Source: a virus
Strand: one strand, 5' to 3'
Virus record (IMG/VR): IMGVR_UViG_3300021420_000007
Coordinates: 1 to 51,748 of that record
Length of the DNA stretch: 51,748 nucleotides
The position numbers and the translations under genes are program-made. The notes beneath the pieces were generated by a model, which was not told the origin of the DNA, searched no databases, and saw only the letters and a list, made by a program, of their open reading frames with translations. Shown piece after piece: positions 23,250 to 31,783 of the stretch; within the stretch, counting starts at the first letter, position 1; the number at the start of each line of letters is the position of its first letter.

Positions 23250-25419
23250 TCATGCATGCCTCTAATTGCTCAACCGTAGTATTATACTGCATACCTTGCT
23301 CTATCACAATTTCATCATAGGTATGCATTACTATATTAAGCCCTTCGGCGGCACAATTCTCCATCCCGTGCATCATGATATCGCGCGCAGTGCCGCCGGT
23401 CGCGTTCTGCGTGAGCACGCCGCCGTACAAATCCATTTGTATCCACGCGGGCGGGCCCTTTTCGGGGTTCGTGTTCCAGCCCCAATAGGTAAGCGCGAGT
23501 TCCCACGGGCTCGCCCATTGCCGCGTGGCCGGCGCGAGGCGCGGAGTGTGGTACTGAATAAATCGGCCGCTCGGCAATACCATGTACAGACAATCATCAG
23601 AGCCAAGCTGAAACAATATAAGCCCTACGCGGAAGCACTGCCCGGGATTCTGCACGGCGCGAATTGCGGCGCCCTCAAGGCCGTACAGTTCCTCTCGCTC
23701 GGGTTCATAACTGCCGTCCGGCGCGCGATTGAATTTGTTGCGTGTCTGGCCGCCCCAAAATTCAACCGTGTTGGGAACAGTACTACGGTAATCGAGGATA
23801 GCCGCCTTAATTTCAGCATCGCTGTCATAATATTCGTCCGCGCCAAATTTCTTCCATCCATTGATCCATGACGCATAACCGCCGCTCAATTTTGCTAGCT
23901 TACCTTGCTGGCGGAGCGGATGGTGCTTGCCGCCTTTGATCGATAGAAGGCGGCCCGCGGCGTCATACGTGGCTATGCCACCCGTGTCAGTTCGATGTTT
24001 GACGAAGTCCTCAAATGGTACGCCGGTCATGCGCGCAATCTGCGCTTCGTAAATCATGCCGTGCGTATGATGCACGTCGAGCACCCATTGTTCACCCGCG
24101 AGTGCGGCAAGTACCACATCCTCAATTGCGGAATAATCTGACGATACGAGTTGCATGCCAGGGCCGGCCACGAACAGCGAACGCAAGCAATTGTTGACCA
24201 CATCGAGAGCGCCAAGATTCGGATAAGTCGCCTCAACCGCCGCGAGGCTCCGTGTAGCTATAACAGCCAAGGCGGCGTCTACTTCTTCGGGCGTATGCCA
24301 GTCGCCCTTGTATAAATTCGCCGGCTGTGGACCATACCCACCTGTCCGGCCGTGGTGCGTGGCGTGCATCATGTACATACCGTGCACTCGGCCATCGCTC
24401 GCAGTCATGGCGCGCAGAGCATACAATTTTTTGACGCTCGCACTGCCGAGCAATTGGCGAATGGTAAGAGCGCGCAGCACGGGCAGGTTTCTGTGAGGCT
24501 CAAGCGGCCCGGGCGTTAGACGCTCAATCATCGCGTCAATTGTTTTTTCGGTCATGTCATACATGTCGACGCCGCGCGCTGCGCACCAGCCTTTAAGCTG
24601 TTGCAGTTCAGTCGGTTCAATGCCGCCTGTTAATGTGCGGAATTCTTCGCCGTAACGATGGTACGATTGCTCAACGATGGATATGCAATCCTCAATGCCC
24701 TTGGAATCAACCGCCATACCGCGGTCATTGATTTGCTGATCGAGAAACCATCGGCGCTGCTCATCGGGCGGCAAATTGGGCACGCGCTCGGACACCTGAT
24801 ACTCGCTGCGTATGTCCGTTAGATTGTAGGCTTTGTATTTCGCCCATTCTTCAGGTGCTTCATGCGGTAGTGTAATGACGCGTGAATCTTTCTTAGTCGG
24901 CTGTCGCGGAATGCTGAACAGCTTCATGAGCCGGCCGCCGTCCTTGTCCTTTTTGATAGGCGTGTCAAGAACTTCAACCACGTTGGCGAGTTTACCCGGA
25001 TAGCCGGCCGCGCGGCATTTGACTGCGCTGCACCGCTGTTGCTCGATATGCAGGCGCGGCCAGTGCCATTTCGGCACACAAAAATAGTTCCACGCTTCGC
25101 GCTCGAATTCGGCATTGTGCGATTCGAGCAAGCCGCCGCGCTCGACGTGGTCGAACAGCGGCGCGAGTATGTCGAAAGACTGGCCGTATTCCCACTGGAC
25201 GGCAAACGCGCCGCCGTACTGTGGCATCAAATCATAAGCGAGTAACTGCGGGTAGAACGTCTCATGTTCGACGTAGACGCGCGTGCCGACAGCTTCAAGG
25301 CCGCGTTTTTGATTAGAGAAGCCGGGTAGCGATTCCCAACGTCCTAAGTTATCGTCGGCCGGACACGTCCATGTGTAGCCGGCAAATGACACAGTTTCAA
25401 AATCAGCTACAGGTATCAT
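23167..25419 (-). CDS. DNA polymerase, family A
   Basis: A 750-aa protein. The 3'-5' exonuclease motifs are Asp6/Glu8 in 'DFET', 'SHNAEFERE' at 100-108, and 'TDIRSEYQ' at 201. Polymerase motif A is 'SSDYSAIE' with Asp428; motif B is Arg503-x3-Lys507 with Tyr515; motif C is 'HTYDE' with Asp702. All catalytic residues expected of a proofreading family A enzyme are present. The 5' nuclease domain is absent, as usual in phages. The ATG follows the TAG of a 34-codon open stretch without a gap, so its translation is probably coupled to what lies upstream. It replicates the phage DNA. Confidence 0.9.
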   Translation of the reverse strand: MIPVADFETVSFAGYTWTCPADDNLGRWESLPGFSNQKRGLEAVGTRVYVEHETFYPQLLAYDLMPQYGGAFAVQWEYGQSFDILAPLFDHVERGGLLESHNAEFEREAWNYFCVPKWHWPRLHIEQQRCSAVKCRAAGYPGKLANVVEVLDTPIKKDKDGGRLMKLFSIPRQPTKKDSRVITLPHEAPEEWAKYKAYNLTDIRSEYQVSERVPNLPPDEQRRWFLDQQINDRGMAVDSKGIEDCISIVEQSYHRYGEEFRTLTGGIEPTELQQLKGWCAARGVDMYDMTEKTIDAMIERLTPGPLEPHRNLPVLRALTIRQLLGSASVKKLYALRAMTASDGRVHGMYMMHATHHGRTGGYGPQPANLYKGDWHTPEEVDAALAVIATRSLAAVEATYPNLGALDVVNNCLRSLFVAGPGMQLVSSDYSAIEDVVLAALAGEQWVLDVHHTHGMIYEAQIARMTGVPFEDFVKHRTDTGGIATYDAAGRLLSIKGGKHHPLRQQGKLAKLSGGYASWINGWKKFGADEYYDSDAEIKAAILDYRSTVPNTVEFWGGQTRNKFNRAPDGSYEPEREELYGLEGAAIRAVQNPGQCFRVGLILFQLGSDDCLYMVLPSGRFIQYHTPRLAPATRQWASPWELALTYWGWNTNPEKGPPAWIQMDLYGGVLTQNATGGTARDIMMHGMENCAAEGLNIVMHTYDEIVIEQGMQYNTTVEQLEACMNDLPTYAKGWPIFARGGWRGPRYGKWS

Positions 25420-25524
25420 CTAGAATGGAATGCAATTTTCATCGCAATACGGCCACGAGAGACGTCCGTCGGGCAACGTTAATATCTCATGGCCGTCGCA
25501 ACAATACCGCTTCGCCGGCTCCAG
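25420..25524 (-). other. In-frame open extension after the SSB stop, Cys-rich, ending Ile-Pro-Phe
   Basis: Thirty-four sense codons follow the SSB UGA in the same frame and end with TAG directly abutting the polymerase ATG. The encoded stretch has 'RYCCDGHEILTLPDGRLSWP' then 'YCDENCIPF'. Bacterial SSBs end in an acidic tip closing with Ile-Pro-Phe, and this ends Asp-Glu-Asn-Cys-Ile-Pro-Phe. The only independent starts would be CTG at its first codon or an internal TTG. It could be a readthrough tail of the SSB, a small zinc-binding protein with a rare start, or the remnant left by a nonsense mutation or read error in the SSB gene. Confidence 0.5.
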
Positions 25525-26484
25525 TCAACCTGTATACCCGTCCACGCGCAATTGATCGATTGTCCAGCCTCTTGCCAGATAGGAATCAATCGGGAAGCCC
25601 TTATGCGAAGGGCGCGTAGCGGGTGGTTGCGGAGGCATGGCGGTTGCAGCGGGCGCGGCCGGAACGGTGGGTATAGTAGGTATCCCCATAATGGCTGGCG
25701 CGGGCACAACGGCCGTAGGGGCGGCAGCGGGCGGCACAGCAGCCGGAAGCGCCACGTACGGCGCAGGCGCAGTAGCCGGAAGCGCCGCAGAAAGCGCAGG
25801 AGCGGCCGGCACGGCGGGCGCAACAAAGCCTGCCGGAGGCGTGAGTGACGCGCCAGGAGGCAGAGCGCCGCCGAATTTGCCCTTTACATCGACTCCCGCC
25901 GACTCGATCCGTTTACCATAGCCTTTCAGGCCGACGGCCGCATGATTAAGGTAAATTCCAGGCGAATTACCTGTGTTGCCGGCCATTGTGCCAGCAACCT
26001 GCACATAGTCGCCTGGCAGCACGGCGTTTGGGGTGTCGAGCGCGGGCGGGTTCTCGACGTTGCGGGACGCATCATAAATCTTCGGTGCAAACTGCGAGGA
26101 AAATTTCAAGATCCAGCAACCCTTGTGGCCTTCACGGTCGCAGGGCGCAACCTTAGATTTGCTCTTAGGCGGAATGCGTGTCGAGTCGCCATCGGTAATC
26201 TTCCATGAGAATTCTGGCGCCATAGCGGGCGACTTGTCGCCGCCCGCAAACGCTGCGTGAGCAGTCGCCCACGCAAGTTGGCCCCAACCCGGCTCATTGG
26301 CGAAGTGCGCCTGCGTCTTTGGGACGGCCACGCCGAAGTCGTACATCACATACGGTTTACCGGCGTCAACACCCTTTTTATAAACGAGGGGATTGCCGTC
26401 AAAGTCCGTGTCGCGCGGCTCGTACAATGAACCCCAAACAAGCTGCCCTGGCGGCGTGGTGAATTCTACTGCTTTAGTCGTCAT
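25525..26484 (-). CDS. Single-stranded DNA-binding protein (DUF2815/gp2.5-like)
   Basis: A 319-aa protein. Residues 1-200 resemble phage SSBs of the DUF2815/gp2.5 group: 'GQLVWGSLYEPRDTDFDGNP', 'KPYVMYDFGVAVPKTQ', 'ILKFSSQFAPKIYD', 'VLPGDYVQVAGTMAGN' and 'GIYLNHAAVGLKGYG'. Residues ~210-290 are a Pro/Ala-rich linker. The last 25 ('FPIDSYLARGWTIDQL') form a short helical motif. The stop is UGA followed by C; beyond it the frame continues (see 25420-25524). An AGGAG site precedes the ATG. It lies in the replication operon next to the polymerase. Confidence 0.68.
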   Translation of the reverse strand: MTTKAVEFTTPPGQLVWGSLYEPRDTDFDGNPLVYKKGVDAGKPYVMYDFGVAVPKTQAHFANEPGWGQLAWATAHAAFAGGDKSPAMAPEFSWKITDGDSTRIPPKSKSKVAPCDREGHKGCWILKFSSQFAPKIYDASRNVENPPALDTPNAVLPGDYVQVAGTMAGNTGNSPGIYLNHAAVGLKGYGKRIESAGVDVKGKFGGALPPGASLTPPAGFVAPAVPAAPALSAALPATAPAPYVALPAAVPPAAAPTAVVPAPAIMGIPTIPTVPAAPAATAMPPQPPATRPSHKGFPIDSYLARGWTIDQLRVDGYTG

Positions 26485-26552
26485 GTCTCAAAAACTCCTG
26501 CTGTGGTTAATCGTTGCCCTTGCCCCGCTATATAGTTGCGGCTCCTAGCGGG

Positions 26553-26900
26553 TTAGGTAGCTTCTGCGGGCGTAGTGGGCGGCTGCGCGTCCGCGCCGGT
26601 TGGTGTATTGCTGTTGTCGGCCGTCGCGTCTGTCTGTGCGGCTTCAGCGCCTTCGCTCGGCGTATCATTGGCGGCCTTCGGCGGCGTCGGTATGCCGTAC
26701 ATCAGCACGTGCTTGATTGCCCAAAATGACGCTTCTTCAATGGCCTTGCGCGCGTGTTCCATTGGTACAGACGTGAGCCGCTGCCCATCGTCGTTTTTGT
26801 GCTGCAAGGTATTGAGATATTCGTGCAGCGAATTGAACACAGATCCAATCTGCGCGGCGGCAACCTGCCGTTCCGGGGTAATCGTTTGTGGCTCTGTCAT
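26553..26900 (-). CDS. Candidate Acb2-type (anti-CBASS) helical-hairpin protein
   Basis: A 115-aa protein. Residues ~15-70 form a helical hairpin ending 'ARKAIEEASFWAIKHVLMYG'. The spacing A-x-x-x-[I/L]-E-E-A-x-[F/M]-W-A-x-K is the signature I recall from the Acb2/Tad1 hairpin family, cyclic-oligonucleotide sponges that block CBASS and Thoeris signalling. Residues 72-115 are a low-complexity Thr/Pro/Ala/Glu tail. It is tightly packed in the replication operon and overlaps the DUF2800 start by 4 nt. The assignment rests on a short motif, so it is tentative. Confidence 0.5.
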   Translation of the reverse strand: MTEPQTITPERQVAAAQIGSVFNSLHEYLNTLQHKNDDGQRLTSVPMEHARKAIEEASFWAIKHVLMYGIPTPPKAANDTPSEGAEAAQTDATADNSNTPTGADAQPPTTPAEAT

Positions 26901-28012
26901 GTCTTGAAACTCCGTGTTTTGGTTGAATCAGGGACTAACTTAAAAGCCCCGTTAGGTCGGGCAGAATATTCGGAAATGACACGGGCGTCAAGTATTTTCC
27001 GGTCACGTGCTTGCGTCGGCGTAATGGGTTTAGCGGGTGCCATGATAGTTTTGCCATTAAGTTGTGCAACCATTTCGACAACGGCAATATCACCCATCCA
27101 CGCAAGCCGCCCTATCGTTTGTTCGAATGAGAAATACGGTACACGCTTGCCTTGCCGGATCATAGCTTCGGCAAGTGCGGACAGTCCCGTTTCGCGCGCC
27201 TCAAGCCGCTTGATGAACTCTTGCACAATTTTAAGTTCGCGGCCTACGTCCTCCGGCGTGGATACCATTGGATCGGCACGTCCCGCAAAATCAATAGCGT
27301 TGCCAATCGTCTTACGATACGTGTCACACGTCGCACGGGCAGGGCAGTACGTGCAATGCGTGCCGCTCATGACGCGCGGATTGGGCCCTTCAGCCTCGGC
27401 AACAGCCAAACGCATACACTCGGCATAATGCCAAAGCTCCTGCGTTTGAATCGACCATGTGCGTATTGGATTGCCGTTGTAATAACGCGGCTGCACTACA
27501 GTCATTTCGATCTTAACGCCGGGATCGTTGAAAACGCCAAGTTCGTCGGCCACGCCTACGGCATAACTTAGCATTTGCCAATTCTCGAATTCGTCCACGA
27601 AACCATGGCCATATTTATAATCCGCCACGCGGATAGTTTTCGTGACTGCCGCCCATTGTCGCGCATCAGGAGTGCCCCAACATTTGGTCGGATGAATGCG
27701 TTTGATTTGCACGGTCTGTTCGAGCTTGGCTGGATAACCTTCCAACGCTTCAGCCCATAGCGCCGCGCCATCAATCATTTCCTCGGTTACCTCAACGCCA
27801 TTGGATGCAATCGCGCCCACGATGAATGGCGCCAGATTAACATTACCGACGGCAGCGGCATAACGCTCTGCAACCTCGTGGCCAGCGTCGCCTTCGCGAC
27901 TTGCTTCTGTCTCTGGTTCGGGCGGCAGTAGACTGGCTTGTTTTTTCCAGCCCGGACACGCAACCGTCAAGTACATTGAGGACGGAGCCCACGGGGCATG
28001 CATTTCGGTCAT
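26897..28012 (-). CDS. DUF2800 PD-(D/E)XK nuclease, Fe-S type (Cas4/RecB-like)
   Basis: A 371-aa protein. 'GTPDA' (Asp116) and 'VADYKYGHG' (Asp131, Lys133) form the PD-(D/E)XK core, followed by 'ENWQMLSYAVG', the QxxxY-type motif. Cys19 ('VACPGW') and 'CTYCPARATC' (Cys220, 223, 229) make four cysteines arranged as in the 4Fe-4S cluster of Cas4/AddB nucleases. DUF2800 proteins accompany phage SSB and polymerase A genes; the likely role is exonuclease or recombination at replication forks. It overlaps both neighbours by 4 nt. Confidence 0.78.
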   Translation of the reverse strand: MTEMHAPWAPSSMYLTVACPGWKKQASLLPPEPETEASREGDAGHEVAERYAAAVGNVNLAPFIVGAIASNGVEVTEEMIDGAALWAEALEGYPAKLEQTVQIKRIHPTKCWGTPDARQWAAVTKTIRVADYKYGHGFVDEFENWQMLSYAVGVADELGVFNDPGVKIEMTVVQPRYYNGNPIRTWSIQTQELWHYAECMRLAVAEAEGPNPRVMSGTHCTYCPARATCDTYRKTIGNAIDFAGRADPMVSTPEDVGRELKIVQEFIKRLEARETGLSALAEAMIRQGKRVPYFSFEQTIGRLAWMGDIAVVEMVAQLNGKTIMAPAKPITPTQARDRKILDARVISEYSARPNGAFKLVPDSTKTRSFKT

Positions 28013-28224
28013 AGAGGCGCCCGAGTAACGCTGATTGGTGTGTGTTCCCGCTCCTCGAATGTTTCCACGATGCGACGGACAACGAAATGCTCGTCAACAA
28101 TCTGTGTCGCCGTTGCGAATGTTAAATTTTCCGCAATGACCGTCGGCCCCGAGGCAATCCGGTAGCCATTCGCGCTGTCAGGTTGGGCGACAACTACCCA
28201 AATCGTTTTGTCAGTTCTAAGCAC
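28009..28224 (-). CDS. Small conserved protein, unknown
   Basis: A 71-aa protein in the replication operon, overlapping both the DUF2800 gene (ATGA) and the next upstream gene. It is beta-rich with 'KTIWVVVAQPDSANGYRIAS' and a C-terminal acidic helix. No domain is recognised. Confidence 0.5.
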   Translation of the reverse strand: MLRTDKTIWVVVAQPDSANGYRIASGPTVIAENLTFATATQIVDEHFVVRRIVETFEEREHTPISVTRAPL

Positions 28225-28414
28225 TTCGCTTGCTCCTAGCTATCTGTTGTTCAACCGTCGGCTCATATTCGACACACGTGGCAACCACGTACCCTAAATG
28301 CGTTCCGTCAATCGGATTGACCCATCGGTACGTGTTGCCTTGCACGTGCTCAGCCGCTACTCCCGCACGGAAATAGTACCGGGCGGGCGGGTTGGAACTC
28401 ACGAAGCTAAGCAC
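28217..28414 (-). CDS. Small protein, unknown
   Basis: A 65-aa protein overlapping neighbours on both sides (8 nt and 16 nt). It contains 'YYFRAGVAAEHVQGNTYRWV' and 'LGYVVATCVEYEPTVEQQIA'. No family is recognised; the compact operon position supports it as real. Confidence 0.45.
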   Translation of the reverse strand: MLSFVSSNPPARYYFRAGVAAEHVQGNTYRWVNPIDGTHLGYVVATCVEYEPTVEQQIARSKRSA

Positions 28415-29388
28415 TTATCGACAGCCGCGTTGACACTCGCAATCAATGGCGTATTGTTGATTAGTTGCGCCATTTCTTCAGGCTTAAGGCCAATACCCGC
28501 AAGTATGGTAGTGACTTGATCCGCCGTTAGTTTGCCGTCAGCCGTCGCTTTTTGAATTTTCTGCATGAGGCCGCGAAAATCAATCGCCGCAGGCACGACC
28601 GCAGCCAGGACAGCAGCGCCAGCCGTAGGGCTTAGAAGGGGCGGCGGAGGCGGCGCAATATTTGCAACCGTTGGGGCGGCCGCAGCCAGGACAGCAGCGC
28701 CAGCCGTAGGGCTTAGAAGGGGCGGCGGAGGCGGCGCAATATTTGCAACCGTTGGGGCGGCTAACGTGGCTAGGATGCCAGTAGCATGCGAAACCGTCGC
28801 AATCGCGGCAGGTTGCGCGACAGCGAACGCATTCGGTGCACTCGACATGTTTCCCGGTTTGTTTTGTGCCTCGCAAGCAGTCACAAGATTTGCGTCAACG
28901 CCGCGCTTGTTTTTCCATGAACCGTCAAGTTTTTTAGCGCGGTTCAATGCATGGATGCGCGAATCCCACGGAAAACCGCGTTTGTCCAATTCGGCAGACA
29001 CAGCCGGGCCGGGCGGCGCTGGCGTCGCAGGCGGCAGAGGGGATGTTGCCGTATGATGAAACGTCACGTCTACGGAAATCGGAGGCGGCGCGGCAGGCAA
29101 TCCAACTGCGGTTGTCAATGCCGTCACATTGCCAGCGTCGTCAATTTCAACCTCTACATCGTCGTCGCTGACAATATCGGCTATGGTTGATGGAGGCGCG
29201 GGTGGCAAGCTCGGCATAACGTTTGCGGTGAGTATTACAGGAGCATTCATTGGATCAACAGGTAACGGCGCTTCTATCAATGTTCCAAGCGCGGCGGCCG
29301 GCGGCGTCTCTGATAGACTTCGCAAAAATGTCGAGATTCGATAGAGTTGTTCAGGCGAATCGGTCGCCGTGTCGATCATAATTTGCAC
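28399..29388 (-). CDS. Pro/Ala-rich protein with tandem duplicated segment, replication operon
   Basis: A 329-aa protein from GTG 29388, chosen because GGAG stands 8 nt upstream and a promoter lies at 29423-29451; a TTG at 29451 would overlap that promoter. The middle holds 'KRGFPWDSRIHALNRAKKLD' followed by 'KNKRGVD', a motif I recognise from unnamed phage proteins near SSB and nuclease genes. Residues ~205-265 carry a perfect 27-residue tandem duplication ('APTVANIAPPPPPLLSPTAG' plus seven). The C-terminal 70 residues are helical. It is the first gene of the leftward replication operon. Function unknown. Confidence 0.6.
   Translation of the reverse strand: MQIMIDTATDSPEQLYRISTFLRSLSETPPAAALGTLIEAPLPVDPMNAPVILTANVMPSLPPAPPSTIADIVSDDDVEVEIDDAGNVTALTTAVGLPAAPPPISVDVTFHHTATSPLPPATPAPPGPAVSAELDKRGFPWDSRIHALNRAKKLDGSWKNKRGVDANLVTACEAQNKPGNMSSAPNAFAVAQPAAIATVSHATGILATLAAPTVANIAPPPPPLLSPTAGAAVLAAAAPTVANIAPPPPPLLSPTAGAAVLAAVVPAAIDFRGLMQKIQKATADGKLTADQVTTILAGIGLKPEEMAQLINNTPLIASVNAAVDKCLAS
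28600..28761. repeat. Perfect 81-bp tandem duplication
   Basis: 28600-28680 and 28681-28761 are identical, 81 bp (27 codons) each, inside the Pro/Ala-rich protein gene. In-frame length and zero divergence suggest a recent slippage duplication. Confidence 0.95.
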
Positions 29389-29422
29389 TGTATTGACTCC
29401 GTTTGGTATTGACGTAGGGCGG

Positions 29423-29451
29423 ACTTTAAGGCAACCTGACGCGTCTGTCAA
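29423..29451 (-). promoter_or_regulatory. Promoter of the replication operon with dyad at -35
   Basis: On the minus strand TTGACA (29451-29446), 17-nt spacer, TAAAGT (29428-29423). The -35 is the left half of the dyad TGACAGACGCGTCA (29450-29437). It lies 35 nt upstream of the GTG at 29388. Confidence 0.5.
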
Positions 29452-29463
29452 CTGTGAGACGAA

Positions 29464-31194
29464 ATGCTAAGGGATTTCCAGCAAGAGCTAAAGACGCGTG
29501 CATATGACGCATGGGCGCGCGGTGCTCGTAATGTCATGGTCGTTGCCCCAACAGGCGGCGGCAAAACCGTCCTATTCTGCAATATCGTCGCCGAGCTTGA
29601 TTTGGCTACAGTCCTTATAAGCCACCGACAAGAACTCGTCGGGCAAGCCGCACTAGCCTTAAACCGCGAACAAGTGCCGCACGGTATCATTGCTCCGCAA
29701 GCAATTCAACGCCAAATCATCACGCTTGAACAAGAAATGCATGGCCGTAGCTTCTACAGTCCTCGGGCGCCGGTCCGTGTGGCAGGCGTAGATACGCTCA
29801 TCGGCCATGATAAGGCTGATCCCTGGCTGCGCCAAGTCGGGCTCGTCGTGCAGGATGAAGGCCATCACGTATGCCAAGAAAATAAATGGATGCGTGCCCA
29901 AGCGATGTTTCCCGCTTCGCGCGGTTTACTTGTCACGGCGCATGCATTGCGTGCAGACGGTCGGGGTCTAGGCCGGCCGCCAACGGGGGATGGTCTTGTT
30001 GATGAACTTGTGATAGGTCCCTCAGCACGACAGATCATAGACCGCGGCTTTTTGTGCGATTATCGACTGATTGCGCCGCCGTCTGACATCCATGTCGAAG
30101 ATATCGACGTGGGCGATTCAGGAGAATACAACCAAAAACAAGTACGTGCCCGTGTCCATGCATCTAAAACCATCGTCGGCGACGTAGTGGCGCACTATCT
30201 TAAGTTCGCGGGCGGCAAGCTCGGTATAACGTTTGCAGTCGATATCGAGGCGGCGGCCGAAATCGCGACTAAATATCGCAGTGCCGGCATATCCGCTGAA
30301 ATCATCACAGCAAAGACCCCGCTATATGTTCGCGGCCAACTCATGCGCCAGTTCCGAATGCGAAAAATCCTTCAACTCGTGTCGGTCGATGTACTTGGCG
30401 AAGGGGTGGACGTGCCCGCCGTCGAAGTTGTGAGCATGGCGCGGCCTACGGCGTCGTTCCAACTTTACTCGCAACAGTTCGGCCGCGCGCTGCGTCTCAT
30501 GTTGACCGACGAACAGAACGCCACGTGGAACGACCGTACCGACGCGCAACGACTCGCGGAAATCGCCGCGAGTGTTAAACCCAAAGCGCTCATAATCGAC
30601 CACGTTGGGAATTACGACATTACGCGCGGCGGCCACGGATTGCCTGACGTGGAACGTTCCTACACTCTTGCACGAGCCGAACGTCGTAGCCGCAAGAAAA
30701 AAACTGACGAAATTCCTTTGCGCTATTGCATCAATCTCGAATGCCTCGAACCGTACGAAGTCACGCTGTCTGTATGCCCTAAGTGCGGAACACCGCGGCC
30801 GGCGCCGCAACGCCGCGGTACGGCCGAAGAAGTCGACGGTAATTGCTTTGAACTTGATCCCGAAATACTGCATACCATGCGTGTCGAACAAGCCAAAATT
30901 GACGGACCGGCGCGCGTACCGCCAGGCGCTGCCGACAATATTAAGGGTGCTATTCGTCGCACTCATCATGAACGCCAGGAAGCACAACGCAAATTGCGCG
31001 CCATCATGAGTTTGTGGGCCGGTTGGCAGTATCATAAACTCGGGCATGATCCGGCTGAAGTCCAACGTAAGTTTTTCTTTAAATTCGGCTGTGATGCGAT
31101 GAGCGCGCAGATACTTGGGGCATCCGAAGCCAATGCGCTACGTGAGCGCGTGGCGGCTAGCTTGGCGGCGGCGAATATCGTGGCAGCAACATGA
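29464..31194 (+). CDS. SF2 DEAD/DEAH-type helicase
   Basis: A 576-aa protein. The Walker A is 'APTGGGKT' (residues 28-35), motif II is 'DEGHH' near 131, motif III 'TAHALR', and motif VI is 'QQFGRALR' near 338. After the helicase core, two Cys pairs ('CINLEC' and 'CPKCG') form a zinc-ribbon-like element, then a helical C-terminal part. It resembles the phage UvsW/RadD-like helicases, acting on forks or recombination intermediates. It starts only 76 nt from the divergent replication operon start and its ATG has no clear Shine-Dalgarno sequence. Confidence 0.85.
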   Translation: MLRDFQQELKTRAYDAWARGARNVMVVAPTGGGKTVLFCNIVAELDLATVLISHRQELVGQAALALNREQVPHGIIAPQAIQRQIITLEQEMHGRSFYSPRAPVRVAGVDTLIGHDKADPWLRQVGLVVQDEGHHVCQENKWMRAQAMFPASRGLLVTAHALRADGRGLGRPPTGDGLVDELVIGPSARQIIDRGFLCDYRLIAPPSDIHVEDIDVGDSGEYNQKQVRARVHASKTIVGDVVAHYLKFAGGKLGITFAVDIEAAAEIATKYRSAGISAEIITAKTPLYVRGQLMRQFRMRKILQLVSVDVLGEGVDVPAVEVVSMARPTASFQLYSQQFGRALRLMLTDEQNATWNDRTDAQRLAEIAASVKPKALIIDHVGNYDITRGGHGLPDVERSYTLARAERRSRKKKTDEIPLRYCINLECLEPYEVTLSVCPKCGTPRPAPQRRGTAEEVDGNCFELDPEILHTMRVEQAKIDGPARVPPGAADNIKGAIRRTHHERQEAQRKLRAIMSLWAGWQYHKLGHDPAEVQRKFFFKFGCDAMSAQILGASEANALRERVAASLAAANIVAAT

Positions 31195-31514
31195 GTTCAC
31201 CGAAAATATATCGAGACATGGAAGCACGCCTAATCGCTAATTCGGTGCTCGACCCCGTGACCGAATGTTGGATATGGATCGCAGCGCGAGACAAGCGCGC
31301 ATCTACGCCATACGGTAAAATTACGATATGGTGTAAGAAACTTTGTCGAAAATTGAAGCGGCAAGCGCATATTGTCAGTTACGAAACGTTCATCGGGCCA
31401 ATTCCTGAAGGCTACGAAATAGACCATACATGTCGTAATACTTTCTGCATCAACCCCGGGCATCTTGAAGCTGTGCCCCAAACTGTCAATTTAGCTCGGA
31501 GAAAGAGAGCATGA
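31191..31514 (+). CDS. HNH endonuclease (homing type)
   Basis: A 107-aa protein starting in an ATGA overlap with the helicase. It has 'CWIWIAARDKRASTPYGKI' and the HNH core 'YEIDHTCRNTFCINPGHLEA' (His-x-Cys ... Cys-x-Asn-Pro-x-His). This is the HNH_3 layout common in phage homing endonucleases. It overlaps the next gene by 4 nt, so it is integrated into the operon. Confidence 0.78.
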   Translation: MSSPKIYRDMEARLIANSVLDPVTECWIWIAARDKRASTPYGKITIWCKKLCRKLKRQAHIVSYETFIGPIPEGYEIDHTCRNTFCINPGHLEAVPQTVNLARRKRA

Positions 31515-31783
31515 AGCAATTTAAAATTTTTGCGTTTTGGTTCGCTGCTGAATTTATACTGTATGCACTCGTTGTTGCCAATGGCCGCGCTTATAACCAA
31601 GCAAACTATGCGGCCACATTGATTTATGACATGATGATATCGGCGTTTAATTTTTGGTTCGCCGTCAAATTCATCGAAGGTAAAGACAATCGCTCATGGC
31701 CGGCACTCGTCGGTTGTGTATTCGGTGGCGGTACGGGGTCGCTATGTTCTATCGCATTGACCAAATGGGCGTACGGACAATGA
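31511..31783 (+). CDS. Small membrane protein, unknown
   Basis: A 90-aa protein with three hydrophobic segments: 'IFAFWFAAEFILYALVV', 'LIYDMMISAFNFWFAVKFI' and 'LVGCVFGGGTGSLCSIAL'. It overlaps both neighbours by 4 nt. No family is recognised; an inner-membrane function during infection (for example exclusion) is speculation. Confidence 0.5.
   Translation: MKQFKIFAFWFAAEFILYALVVANGRAYNQANYAATLIYDMMISAFNFWFAVKFIEGKDNRSWPALVGCVFGGGTGSLCSIALTKWAYGQ

Noticed and set aside
25637-25921. Gly/Ala-rich open frame on the plus strand
   Set aside because: Antisense image of the Pro/Ala linker of the SSB gene; low complexity, no ribosome site.
28565-29056. Gly/Ala-rich open frame on the plus strand
   Set aside because: Antisense image of the Pro/Ala-rich gene at 28399-29388.
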